This document shows, in pieces, positions 1-7,455 of a stretch of DNA of 64,000 nt. The DNA is from Pseudobutyrivibrio sp. YE44 (GTDB lineage: Bacteria > Bacillota > Clostridia > Lachnospirales > Lachnospiraceae). The stretch covers positions 23,898 to 87,897 of the forward strand of contig NZ_FMXT01000010.1 in assembly GCF_900104335.1 (NCBI RefSeq), given 5' to 3'. A program made the position numbers and the translations under genes. The notes beneath the pieces are model-generated. The model was not told the DNA's origin, did no database searches, and saw only the letters and a list, made by a program, of their open reading frames with translations. Numbering within the stretch: the first letter of the stretch is position 1; each line of letters starts with the position of its first letter.

Positions 1-956
1 TTTTTAGCATTTCCAGCCAAATCTCTATCTAGAAGCTCATTTACTTCAGCTAAGGCTGCTGCGCAGGAAACTGGATGTCCGCCAAATGTAGTTCCATGTG
101 ATCCCATTGAAAAAGCTTTTGCTACTTCTTCTGTTGCGCAGATTGCACCGATAGGCATTCCACCTCCAAGAGCTTTTGCCATAGAAACAATATCCGGTTT
201 GATGCCGTAATTCATAAAGCACATTGGAGCACCTGTTCTGCACCATCCTGTCTGAACCTCATCAATGAGAAGAAGCATTCCATTTTCATCACAGAATTCT
301 CTCAAGCCGCAAAGAAATTCCTTAGTAGCTGGATGTACACCTCCTTCGCCCTGAACTGGCTCAACCATAATAGCAATGGTATTTTCTGTGCATGCATCCT
401 TAAATGCTTGTAAATCATTATATGGTGCATATGAAAATCCATAAGTCATAGGACCAAAACCAATCTGACATCCATTACCAGGCTGTCCTGTTGCAGACAT
501 AGCTCCAAAAGTACGTCCATGAAATCCCATTTTTGCAGTAACGATATGGTATTTGTTAGGACCATACTTTTCGATACCATATTTCCTGGCCATCTTTATC
601 ATAGCTTCATTAGCTTCTGTTCCTGAATTCTGATAGAAAATCTTATCCATTCCAATTGTAGTACAAACCTTCTCGGCGAGAAGTGCCTGTGGAATTGTAT
701 ATGGGTAATTGAAGGTATGCATAATATCTGAAACCTGATCCTTTACTGCCTCTACAACCTTCTCGTTACAATTACCAGCTGAATTTACTGCGATACCTGC
801 GTAAAAATCTAAATATGCTTCACCCTTTTCATCATAGATGTACTGCTCCTTAGCTGTCTCTGCAATGAAATCAAAACGCTCATAGGTTTCAATCATATAT
901 TTACTTACTTTGTCTTTAATGTCCTGTGCTGTTAATCCTGTGTCATTGAGTTTCAT
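1..956 (-). CDS. Ornithine/acetylornithine aminotransferase (class III, PLP), C-terminus outside window
   Basis: Pyridoxal-phosphate aminotransferase of the ArgD/RocD type, which moves the amino group of (acetyl)ornithine to 2-oxoglutarate in the cytoplasm. The reading frame is open from the ATG at 956 to the window edge, giving 318 residues; about 75-100 residues are missing. Visible signatures are the SGTEANE phosphate-binding loop near residue 111, the IDEVQTG block with PLP-contacting Asp232, and SMAKALGGG with the Schiff-base Lys261. The start is set by an AGGAGG about 8 bases upstream. It lies 20 bp behind proline racemase on the same strand, so ornithine aminotransferase (ornithine to glutamate semialdehyde, en route to proline) is the likelier role than arginine synthesis. 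That choice is inference; the family is certain. Confidence 0.88.
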   Translation of the reverse strand, partial: MKLNDTGLTAQDIKDKVSKYMIETYERFDFIAETAKEQYIYDEKGEAYLDFYAGIAVNSAGNCNEKVVEAVKDQVSDIMHTFNYPYTIPQALLAEKVCTTIGMDKIFYQNSGTEANEAMIKMARKYGIEKYGPNKYHIVTAKMGFHGRTFGAMSATGQPGNGCQIGFGPMTYGFSYAPYNDLQAFKDACTENTIAIMVEPVQGEGGVHPATKEFLCGLREFCDENGMLLLIDEVQTGWCRTGAPMCFMNYGIKPDIVSMAKALGGGMPIGAICATEEVAKAFSMGSHGTTFGGHPVSCAAALAEVNELLDRDLAGNAK

Positions 957-976
957 AATTTTGTCCTCCTATTTAG

Positions 977-2017
977 TTAATTTGTTTGATGTTCCCCCAA
1001 AAGGAATCCATATTTCAATGGATCATTTTCATCAATAATCCATTCATTAAGCCCTGTTATCCAAGCACTACCATTAATTCTTGGTATAATCCCTTTCATG
1101 CCTGCCACATCCACTTCTTCAACTGCAGTTCCAGTAAATAAAGAGCCGGTGATACTTTCGTATACAAATTTTTCATTGAGCTTTAATTCCCCCTTTGAAT
1201 ATAATGCAGCTAGCTTTGCAGATGTCCCTGTGCCGCAAGGACTTCTATCTGCTTGAGCGTCTCCAAAAATCACACAATTTTTCATATCTGCTTGTTTTGT
1301 GTTTGTGTGAGAATAAAATTCCACCAAATCCACTGTAGTAATATCCAAATATGGATGTTTTATTTCAACCTGTTTGTTAATCTTTGAAATAAGTTCCATG
1401 CCAAGCTTTGTAATTTCTTCCATATTTTCTATTTCCAAATCAAGCCCAATTTTTTCGGCATTAACCAATGCAAAAAAAGAACCTCCAAAGGATATATCAA
1501 AAATGATTTCTCCATACCTATCGATATTGATTGATAAGTTTTCTTTATACAAAAAAGCAGGTACATTCAATAAACTAACATCTAGCGCCTCTCCTTTTTC
1601 CACATGAACCTTGGTTCTTATAAGTCCACTAGGTGCATCTAAAACCACATATGTATAAGGTTCTGTCACCTCCACCAGTCCAGTTTCAACCAACATGGAT
1701 GCCGTTCCGATAGTTCCGTGTCCACACATATTTAAGCAGGACCCGCTATCCATGAAAATTACTCCAAAGTCTGCCTCTTCATGAACCGGCTCTGTTAGCG
1801 TTGCTCCAAACATATCTCTATGGCCTCTCGGCTCTAGCATTAATGCTGTCCTAAGGAAATCATAGTTTTTCATAAGATATTTTTTCTTTTCCATCATTGT
1901 TGTACCTTCCAACTTAGGAAAACCTTCATAACAGATCCGTGTATATTCTCCTTCTGTATGTGAATCTATAGTTTTTAAATGATATGCATATTCTTTACAT
2001 TTAGGTGTTAGCTCCAT
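977..2017 (-). CDS. prdF: Proline racemase family protein (PrdF-like)
   Basis: Interconverts L- and D-proline, supplying D-proline to the reductase encoded about 4 kb away. At 346 residues it matches the family. Both catalytic cysteines are present, Cys98 in the NMCGHGT motif and Cys261 in DRSPCGTGT; this marks a two-Cys racemase/epimerase rather than the Thr/Cys dehydratase subgroup. 4-Hydroxyproline epimerase is the main alternative. The frame is open to a TTG at 2041, but an AAGGAGGAGG at about 2023-2034 lies inside that extension and is spaced correctly for the ATG at 2017, so I chose 2017. It forms a two-gene unit with the downstream aminotransferase and is transcribed away from the LysR gene. 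Confidence 0.88.
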   Translation of the reverse strand: MELTPKCKEYAYHLKTIDSHTEGEYTRICYEGFPKLEGTTMMEKKKYLMKNYDFLRTALMLEPRGHRDMFGATLTEPVHEEADFGVIFMDSGSCLNMCGHGTIGTASMLVETGLVEVTEPYTYVVLDAPSGLIRTKVHVEKGEALDVSLLNVPAFLYKENLSINIDRYGEIIFDISFGGSFFALVNAEKIGLDLEIENMEEITKLGMELISKINKQVEIKHPYLDITTVDLVEFYSHTNTKQADMKNCVIFGDAQADRSPCGTGTSAKLAALYSKGELKLNEKFVYESITGSLFTGTAVEEVDVAGMKGIIPRINGSAWITGLNEWIIDENDPLKYGFLLGEHQTN

Positions 2018-2127
2018 ATCTGCCTCCTCCTTTTTGTCCAATAATGCTATTAATACGTTTTTTTGTAAACTGACTATTTTGAATACACATCATTCGAAAA
2101 TGTAATGACTGAATAGTAAAGTTATTC

Positions 2128-2161
2128 TAGACAGTTATGGTGACATTACGTATAATGTCAA
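2128..2161. promoter_or_regulatory. Overlapping divergent promoters with 20-bp palindrome (probable LysR operator)
   Basis: A perfect inverted repeat, TGACATTA/TAATGTCA with a 4-bp spacer, covers 2141-2160. It contains the plus-strand -10 (TATAAT, 2151-2156, 17 bp after TAGACA at 2128-2133). Its edge also forms the minus-strand -35 (TTGACA read from 2161 to 2156), with a weaker CATAAC -10 at 2139-2134. One protein bound here would therefore touch both the racemase-aminotransferase promoter and the LysR gene's own promoter, the usual arrangement for LysR-type control. Binding is inferred; the sequence pattern is direct. Confidence 0.6.
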
Positions 2162-2178
2162 CTAATAACTCAAGCCAA

Positions 2179-2216
2179 AGGAGGCATTTCCCATTTCGGG
2201 AATGCCTCCTTTTTTA
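2179..2216 (+). terminator. Intrinsic terminator/attenuator in the LysR leader
   Basis: A GGAGGCATT...AATGCCTCC stem with one bulged base and a short loop is followed by six T. It sits between the plus-strand promoter (-10 at 2151-2156) and the LysR ribosome-binding site at 2228-2233, so it would end transcripts before the gene unless it is read through. Confidence 0.65.
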
Positions 2217-2242
2217 TTACTAGATATAGGAGGGATATGATT

Positions 2243-3109
2243 ATGGAGATTAATAAGTACGTTCTTTTTGCAGATATTGCCGAAACGAAGAATTTTACAA
2301 GAAGCGGCGAAAAAATGGGATACACTCAACCTGGCGTCAGTCATATATTAAAATCCATGGAGCAAGAGCTAGGTTTCCCTCTTTTCAATCGAACCAGGCA
2401 GGGCATAGAGCTTACTGCCAATGCAGAAGTTCTCCTGCCTATTATAAGAAGAATGCTCTCAATAAATGAGCAACTAGAGCAGACTGTAGCGTCTCTTAAT
2501 GGCCTTGATATTGGCCATCTAACCATAGCATCATTCGCTTCCACTTCTAGGATGTGGCTACCAAAAGTATTAAACAGGTTTCAACATCAATATCCCGGAA
2601 TTGAAGTTGAGCTACTTGAGGGTGGGACTGATGAAATAATAAATTGGGTGAATAACAGCATTGCAGATTTTGGTCTTATGAGCCGAAGGAATACTGATGA
2701 ATTGGAATGGATTCATATTGCAGACGACCCTCTTATTGCGGTTCTTCCAAAGGATTATGTTGGGGAAAATGTATCCTCATTTCCTATCACTCGCATGCAC
2801 CAACAACCATTTATTATTTCAGCTGAAGGAACTGACTATGATATTCATTACGCATTAGATGATTCAGGTGTCGTGCCTAACATGAAGTATTCCTCAAAAG
2901 ACGATAGCGCAATTGTCTCTATGGTCTCTAATAACCTAGGATTATCTATTTTACCAAAACTAGTAGTTGAAGGAATTGATTTTGACTATTTGGCTTTACC
3001 ACTTGATCCACCCTATTCTAGAGAACTAGGTGTTGCTTATAGAGCTTCTACCGCCCTTTCTCCTGCTGCTCGCCATTTTATAGACTTATTGATTGAAGAA
3101 ATTGATTAG
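2243..3109 (+). CDS. LysR-family transcriptional regulator
   Basis: DNA-binding regulator with an N-terminal winged HTH (residues about 1-60, including the YTQPGVSHILKSME recognition region) and a C-terminal periplasmic-binding-like effector domain, 288 residues in total, typical for the family. Two starts are possible. The ATG at 2237 is only 3 bases from AGGAGG, whereas the ATG at 2243 has 9-base spacing and is preferred. It is divergent from the proline racemase-aminotransferase pair across a 20-bp palindrome, so control of that pair by a proline- or ornithine-related effector is the simplest inference. It converges on the ABC transporter operon. Confidence 0.9.
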   Translation: MEINKYVLFADIAETKNFTRSGEKMGYTQPGVSHILKSMEQELGFPLFNRTRQGIELTANAEVLLPIIRRMLSINEQLEQTVASLNGLDIGHLTIASFASTSRMWLPKVLNRFQHQYPGIEVELLEGGTDEIINWVNNSIADFGLMSRRNTDELEWIHIADDPLIAVLPKDYVGENVSSFPITRMHQQPFIISAEGTDYDIHYALDDSGVVPNMKYSSKDDSAIVSMVSNNLGLSILPKLVVEGIDFDYLALPLDPPYSRELGVAYRASTALSPAARHFIDLLIEEID

Positions 3110-3130
3110 ATGTTTTATTTCTAACATCCA

Positions 3131-3158
3131 AAAGGCTGTAGTTTTTACTACAGCCTTT
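3131..3158. terminator. Bidirectional terminator between lysR and the transporter operon
   Basis: An 11-bp perfect stem, AAAGGCTGTAG/CTACAGCCTTT with a 6-base loop, carries A/T runs on both sides and sits between two convergent genes. Confidence 0.85.
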
Positions 3159-3194
3159 GTTTGGAATGTATATTATGGAATGAGATAGTTACCT

Positions 3195-4076
3195 TTATTC
3201 AAGCCATTTCTTTGAAAGCTCATCATATGTACCATCAGCAATTAAATCTTCTACAGCCTTATTGAATATTTCTACAATCTCAGGATTTTTGTCTACACAA
3301 TCGAATGAAAATGCAATTGCATATGGAGACTGCCCCTGATTAAATGGTTCTCCAACAATTTTTACTTTTGTATCATCAGCGGTCTTAATATAATAAGCTA
3401 AACCAGGTGTATCCTGCATTACTGCATCAACCTTGCCCTGCTCCAATGATTCATAAGCTGTTGTAATTTCATCATGAACCTCAAGTGAACTTTCTGGCAC
3501 ACCAATCTTCTGTGCGTACATATGTGAAGCTGTTCCTTTTTCAACAGCAAGTTTGTAATCTCCACTTGAAAGCATATCTACAGAATTCAATTCAGACGGA
3601 GATGTCTCAGTGTTAATACCAATTGATAATCCTGAATCACAGTATGTATTAGTAAAGCTCATCACCTCTTTTCGTTCATCTGTTGCACAAAGGGCTGCCA
3701 TACCAAAATCTAACTTACCCTCGGCCAAGGATGTTCCAAGTGCAGAATAGTCCATTGCTTGCATCTCACCATCAATCTCAAAACCTAAGTAATCTTGTAG
3801 TGCATTACAGAAATCAATATCAAATCCTATTAGATTTCCATCTTCATCGTAATAAGAAAACGGAGCGAATAATCCTGATGTACCAAATGACAATGTAACC
3901 CCCTTTAGCGCACCTTCTACAGACTCTGGTGCAGATGATTCAGCAGAATCTTCAGCGGTCTCTACAACGCTTTCTGTAGTCTCTGCTGCTTCTTCCTCAC
4001 CACATGCCACCATGGACAAAGGCATTACCAATGCCAGCAAAGTCCCAACAATTCTTTTCACCATTCTAATCTTCAT
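3195..4076 (-). CDS. Amino-acid ABC transporter substrate-binding lipoprotein
   Basis: Extracytoplasmic solute receptor of the SBP_bac_3 family, 293 residues. It has a basic N-terminus, a hydrophobic segment and a lipobox ending at Cys25 (SMVAC), followed by an acidic Ser/Glu-rich linker to about residue 55 and then the two-lobed binding domain. Family members bind polar or basic amino acids, cystine or glutamine; the specificity cannot be read from sequence, but ornithine, arginine or proline would suit the neighbourhood. It is the last gene of the permease-ATPase-kinase-like-receptor run. AAGGAGG lies 8 bases before the start. Confidence 0.9.
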   Translation of the reverse strand: MKIRMVKRIVGTLLALVMPLSMVACGEEEAAETTESVVETAEDSAESSAPESVEGALKGVTLSFGTSGLFAPFSYYDEDGNLIGFDIDFCNALQDYLGFEIDGEMQAMDYSALGTSLAEGKLDFGMAALCATDERKEVMSFTNTYCDSGLSIGINTETSPSELNSVDMLSSGDYKLAVEKGTASHMYAQKIGVPESSLEVHDEITTAYESLEQGKVDAVMQDTPGLAYYIKTADDTKVKIVGEPFNQGQSPYAIAFSFDCVDKNPEIVEIFNKAVEDLIADGTYDELSKKWLE

Positions 4077-4115
4077 ACGTTAGTCCTCCTTTGTTAATCT
4101 GCTTATAAATAAACC

Positions 4116-4712
4116 CTACATAAATCTATCCTTCGCGATAGTTGCAAGGATTTTTGATGTATCATGAATTCCAAACAAACTTGAATTAATCATTAAATGA
4201 GTATACTCGAAATCTGCTGGAGAATGTCCTGCATATCGATGCCAATATTGTTCTCTGGCTCTATCTACTTCTTCCATCATTTTTTTAGCCTCTTTTGGAG
4301 ACATTTTAAGAGCATTTACACAATTCAAGTAACGTTCTTTTTCAGGAGCATAAATATAGATATTTAAAACATTTGGGTAATCTTTAAGTATATAATCCGC
4401 ACATCTGCCGACGAATATAGCCGAATCCTTTTCAGCAAAATCTGTAATTATCTTTTTTTGAGCCTCAAAAATCTTATCTTGCTTATCTATGCTATCTGTA
4501 CCTAATGGAAAAAGCATATTCAAAAAGCTGCTCTTGACACTTTTCTCTTCCTCAGAATGTATAACTGAAACAGGAAGCTTTAATTCCTTTGATGCAGCTT
4601 CAACAATATCTCTGTCGTAATATTCAATGCCAAGCATTTCAGATAGTTCCTTAGCAATTGGCCTACCTAAACTACCAAATTGTCTCGCTATAGTAATGTA
4701 ATACTTTCCCAT
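4116..4712 (-). CDS. Cytidylate kinase-like family protein
   Basis: A 198-residue protein of the cytidylate-kinase-like family. The N-terminal ITIARQFGSLGRPIAKEL replaces a classical Walker A, followed by YYDRDIV and a FVGRCADYIL segment. Relatives are P-loop NMP-kinase-fold proteins mostly of unknown substrate, so a nucleotide kinase activity is only inferred. The frame extends upstream into the ATPase gene, but a GGAGG at 4719-4723 abuts the ATG at 4718 and is well spaced (6 bases) for the ATG at 4712, which I chose. Its place between the ATPase and receptor genes of an amino-acid transporter is unusual. Confidence 0.8.
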   Translation of the reverse strand: MGKYYITIARQFGSLGRPIAKELSEMLGIEYYDRDIVEAASKELKLPVSVIHSEEEKSVKSSFLNMLFPLGTDSIDKQDKIFEAQKKIITDFAEKDSAIFVGRCADYILKDYPNVLNIYIYAPEKERYLNCVNALKMSPKEAKKMMEEVDRAREQYWHRYAGHSPADFEYTHLMINSSLFGIHDTSKILATIAKDRFM

Positions 4713-4728
4713 GTTCATCCTCCAATCA

Positions 4729-5469
4729 CTAGTTTTCCAAAACCCTCGATAAGAAAGCTTTAGTTCTTTCGTTTTTGGGATTAGTAAAAATATCCTCCGG
4801 CTTTCCCTCTTCCACGATATAACCATCAGCCATGAAAATAACTCTGTCTGCCACTTCTCTCGCAAATCCCATTTCATGAGTTACCACTATCATGGTCATA
4901 CCTTCTTTTGCCAAATCCTTCATTACCTTAAGCACATCTCCCACAAGTTCCGGATCAAGGGCCGATGTAGGCTCATCAAATAGTAATGCTACTGGCTCCA
5001 TTGCCAGCGCCCTTGCGATGGCGACTCTCTGTTGCTGGCCTCCAGAAAGTGTTACTGGTTTCACAGTAGCCTTATCGGCTAAGCCAACTTTGGCTAAAAG
5101 CTCCATTGCTTTTTCTTTCGCTTCAATTTTATTCTTTCTTTTAGTAAGAACAGGAGCTAGCATTACATTGTGAAGAACTGTCTTCATTGGGAAAAGATTA
5201 AACCTTTGGAACACCATACCAACCTCTTCTCTAAAATCTCTTAAAGAGATTTGACTTGGGTCCATTACATTTTTGTTCTTATACCAAATTTCACCACTTG
5301 TAGGTGTTTCTAGCTGATTAATGCATCTGAGAAATGTACTTTTGCCGGAACCAGAAGGGCCTATTACAACTATCACTTCTCCTTCATTAACATCCATGCT
5401 TATATCTTTTAGCACTTCTAAGTCTCCAAAGCTTTTCATTATATTATTTATCTTTAATAATGGTTCCAT
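4729..5469 (-). CDS. Polar amino-acid ABC transporter ATPase (GlnQ/HisP type)
   Basis: Energises the membrane permease encoded just upstream. All ATPase landmarks are present: Walker [10 protein letters not shown] (about residue 36), Q-loop in [10 protein letters not shown], signature LSGGQQQR, Walker [12 protein letters not shown] and the switch His in VVTHEMGFA. The length of 246 residues is standard. It begins 4 bp after the permease stop with GAGGTGA as ribosome-binding site, so the two are translationally close-coupled. Confidence 0.94.
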   Translation of the reverse strand: MEPLLKINNIMKSFGDLEVLKDISMDVNEGEVIVVIGPSGSGKSTFLRCINQLETPTSGEIWYKNKNVMDPSQISLRDFREEVGMVFQRFNLFPMKTVLHNVMLAPVLTKRKNKIEAKEKAMELLAKVGLADKATVKPVTLSGGQQQRVAIARALAMEPVALLFDEPTSALDPELVGDVLKVMKDLAKEGMTMIVVTHEMGFAREVADRVIFMADGYIVEEGKPEDIFTNPKNERTKAFLSRVLEN

Positions 5470-5473
5470 AGCA

Positions 5474-6121
5474 TCACCTCGATATCTTTCTCTCCACCAT
5501 CTTCTGTAAAATGATTAAAACTGAAATAAGTGTCAAATAAAACAAAGCCAATGTTGTATAGGTAGGAATTGTTTTATAGCTTAAAGCCGCGTAGTTTTGC
5601 GCCTGATGAGTTATTTCATTTACAACTATTACTGATAAGAGAGCAGTATCCTTAACAGAAATAATAAACTGATTAAACAATGCTGGTAGAATGGACTTAA
5701 ATGCTGGTGGAACAATAATATGCCATGTGGTTTGAGTTGGAGTCAGTCCCAAGGAAACACCTGCTTCCCGTTGACCTGGGTCAATGCCATTCAACGCCCC
5801 TCTAACTATCTCTGCAATAAAAGCTCCTGAATTCAATGTAATTACTAGTATTCCGGCAGTATTACTTTCCAAATCTATTCCAAAAAGTTTTGGAATAACA
5901 TAATAAACGTATAAAGCCTGTACAATTAGAGGTGTTCCTCTAATAACCCATATATAAATATTTGCTACTCCCCTAAAAAATTTATATTTACTTTCTAAAG
6001 CAAAACCAGCAATTGTACCTAAAATAAATCCAAGAAAAATACCTACAATAGCAATGAGGATTGTAACTTTTAATCCAACAAATAACATTGGCAAAAGCTT
6101 TGATAAAAAGCTTAAATTCAT
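5474..6121 (-). CDS. Polar amino-acid ABC transporter permease
   Basis: Inner-membrane subunit of the His/Glu/Gln/Arg/opine permease family, 215 residues with about five hydrophobic segments. The EAA-type loop that docks the ATPase is visible around [15 protein letters not shown]. Only one permease gene is present, so the channel is probably a homodimer. It is the first gene of the transporter set and starts 20 bp after a strong hairpin terminator, suggesting expression controlled by that element. GGGAGG precedes the start. Confidence 0.93.
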   Translation of the reverse strand: MNLSFLSKLLPMLFVGLKVTILIAIVGIFLGFILGTIAGFALESKYKFFRGVANIYIWVIRGTPLIVQALYVYYVIPKLFGIDLESNTAGILVITLNSGAFIAEIVRGALNGIDPGQREAGVSLGLTPTQTTWHIIVPPAFKSILPALFNQFIISVKDTALLSVIVVNEITHQAQNYAALSYKTIPTYTTLALFYLTLISVLIILQKMVERKISR

Positions 6122-6141
6122 TTTGCGATCCTCCCTTTTAT

Positions 6142-6188
6142 AAAAACAAAAGCGCCCACACGAAGTAACCTTACGTGTGAACGCCTTT
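6142..6188 (-). terminator. Terminator/attenuator between prdB and the transporter genes
   Basis: On the minus strand the arms 6188-6174 and 6162-6148 form a 15-bp stem (three G-U pairs) followed by TTTTGTTTTT. It ends prdCAB transcription and also lies inside the leader of the transporter genes, only about 20 bp before the permease start. Confidence 0.8.
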
Positions 6189-6204
6189 GTTCAAGATTTG
6201 TATT

Positions 6205-6233
6205 AATATATCATTGACTTAAATCACTGTCTA
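6205..6233 (-). promoter_or_regulatory. Promoter upstream of the transporter attenuator
   Basis: TAGACA (6233-6228) and TATATT (6210-6205) are separated by 17 bp, reading toward the permease gene. The predicted start is only about 10 bases before the terminator hairpin. Confidence 0.55.
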
Positions 6234-6275
6234 ATAAGAAATGGTTATGCTTATCATTATGATTATTAATCCTAC

Positions 6276-6998
6276 TTATACATTATGTCTGTATTCGTAA
6301 GGAAGTACCTTCATCTGGTTATAGCTTGGACAATCACGAACCCACTCTAATGACTCCTTCACGATAGCAGTCTGCTGAGGTACATTGTTTGGTTCTCCTG
6401 CATTAGAACCAATTGGAACGTGAGGAGCAGTGATTCTTGGTGCCCCCTGCTGGCGAGCAATTGGTGGCAGCGCAGCAATAACCACACAACTCATACCAAG
6501 CTCCTCACAGCATCTAGTTACGATGGTGGCAGATCTATGACACGTACCACAACCACCTGTGCAAAGGACAATATCCACCTCCTGGTCTTTAAGCTTTCTA
6601 GCAATTTCAGGTCCTGTTTCGTTCTTAAACTTCTCCACATTTCCACCACCTCCCATAAAGGTATATGTTTCTGTAGCAAGTGAACCAATAAATCCCGCAT
6701 CAACAAGCTCATGTAATCTATCAATAGGGAACATTGCATTGACATCCTTATTAATATCCGAGTTATCAAAACCTCCATGAGTAACCATAAGCTCTGATGA
6801 TGGAGTCGAAAACTCTATTGTTCTGTATGAAAAATCTCCCGATGTATTAAATGGTGTTTGGCTCTTTTTATGAATTCCACCAGCTGTAATAAAAGCTACT
6901 TTACATTCGCTAAGTGGCTTTTTTAATTCAGAAAACACTGGCTTTGGAGTAACTGGTACAAATATTTCTGACTGCATTCCTTCTTTTGTTGTTAACAT
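6276..6998 (-). CDS. prdB: D-proline reductase subunit PrdB, cysteine form
   Basis: Catalytic subunit that, with the pyruvoyl subunit from PrdA, reductively opens D-proline to 5-aminovalerate. The length of 240 residues matches PrdB. In the characterised clostridial enzyme the active site contains selenocysteine; here the equivalent CTGGC-GTC motif has Cys150 encoded by TGT at 6551-6549, and no in-frame TGA is present. Other family features include the ATIVTRCCEELG stretch after the motif and the IGSNAGEPNN stretch near residue 200. It is the last gene of the prdC-prdA-small gene-prdB run and is followed by a terminator. A glycine/betaine-reductase-like paralogue is the only serious alternative and is unlikely beside prdA. 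Confidence 0.88.
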   Translation of the reverse strand: MLTTKEGMQSEIFVPVTPKPVFSELKKPLSECKVAFITAGGIHKKSQTPFNTSGDFSYRTIEFSTPSSELMVTHGGFDNSDINKDVNAMFPIDRLHELVDAGFIGSLATETYTFMGGGGNVEKFKNETGPEIARKLKDQEVDIVLCTGGCGTCHRSATIVTRCCEELGMSCVVIAALPPIARQQGAPRITAPHVPIGSNAGEPNNVPQQTAIVKESLEWVRDCPSYNQMKVLPYEYRHNV

Positions 6999-7011
6999 AT
7001 CATTTTCCTCC

Positions 7012-7455
7012 TTATATCGATTCTACTGGTATATCTCTTTTTCCAACTAGATTCATGCAGCTAAAATAGAACTCAACATATGAACCTTCTTTAAGTGGGA
7101 TATCTGTAAAATACCAGCGTCTTGGAACTGCTACTGTGCCAAGATTATTCATTATCTCCACCTTAGCAGCAGTATCATTCACTTCTGTTATCTTTCCTCC
7201 AAGTAAACATGGAGAAATCTCATGTTCGGTAACCATATCTGAACTGTCATAATCATATGGATTTTCAACAACTTTAATGTAACTAAAGTAGAATTCCATC
7301 TCATGACCTGGTTCTAGTTTTTCCATTGTAATTACCAATTCTTTTGGGACTGTTATAACACCCAATCTCCCGTGCAGATGGACTTTAATTTGGCTGTCAT
7401 CCACCTCTTTTACAAGGCCTCCCATTTTAATTGGATTGATTATGTAATCTAGCAT
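7012..7455 (-). CDS. Small proline-reductase-cluster protein with duplicated domain
   Basis: 147 residues lying between prdA and prdB; its ATG overlaps the prdA stop by one base (TAATG), so the two are translationally coupled. The protein consists of two related halves (about residues 11-64 and 84-140). Each has G-G-x-[VI]-x-E-V-x-D near its start, K-V, then LG-V, VP, and a closing EFYFS motif. The repeated short beta-rich units suggest a small barrel or scaffold. I recall proteins of this kind in clostridial proline reductase clusters (possibly the CBO2463/CBO2479 domain) but cannot confirm that, and the function is unknown. Confidence 0.75.
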   Translation of the reverse strand: MLDYIINPIKMGGLVKEVDDSQIKVHLHGRLGVITVPKELVITMEKLEPGHEMEFYFSYIKVVENPYDYDSSDMVTEHEISPCLLGGKITEVNDTAAKVEIMNNLGTVAVPRRWYFTDIPLKEGSYVEFYFSCMNLVGKRDIPVESI

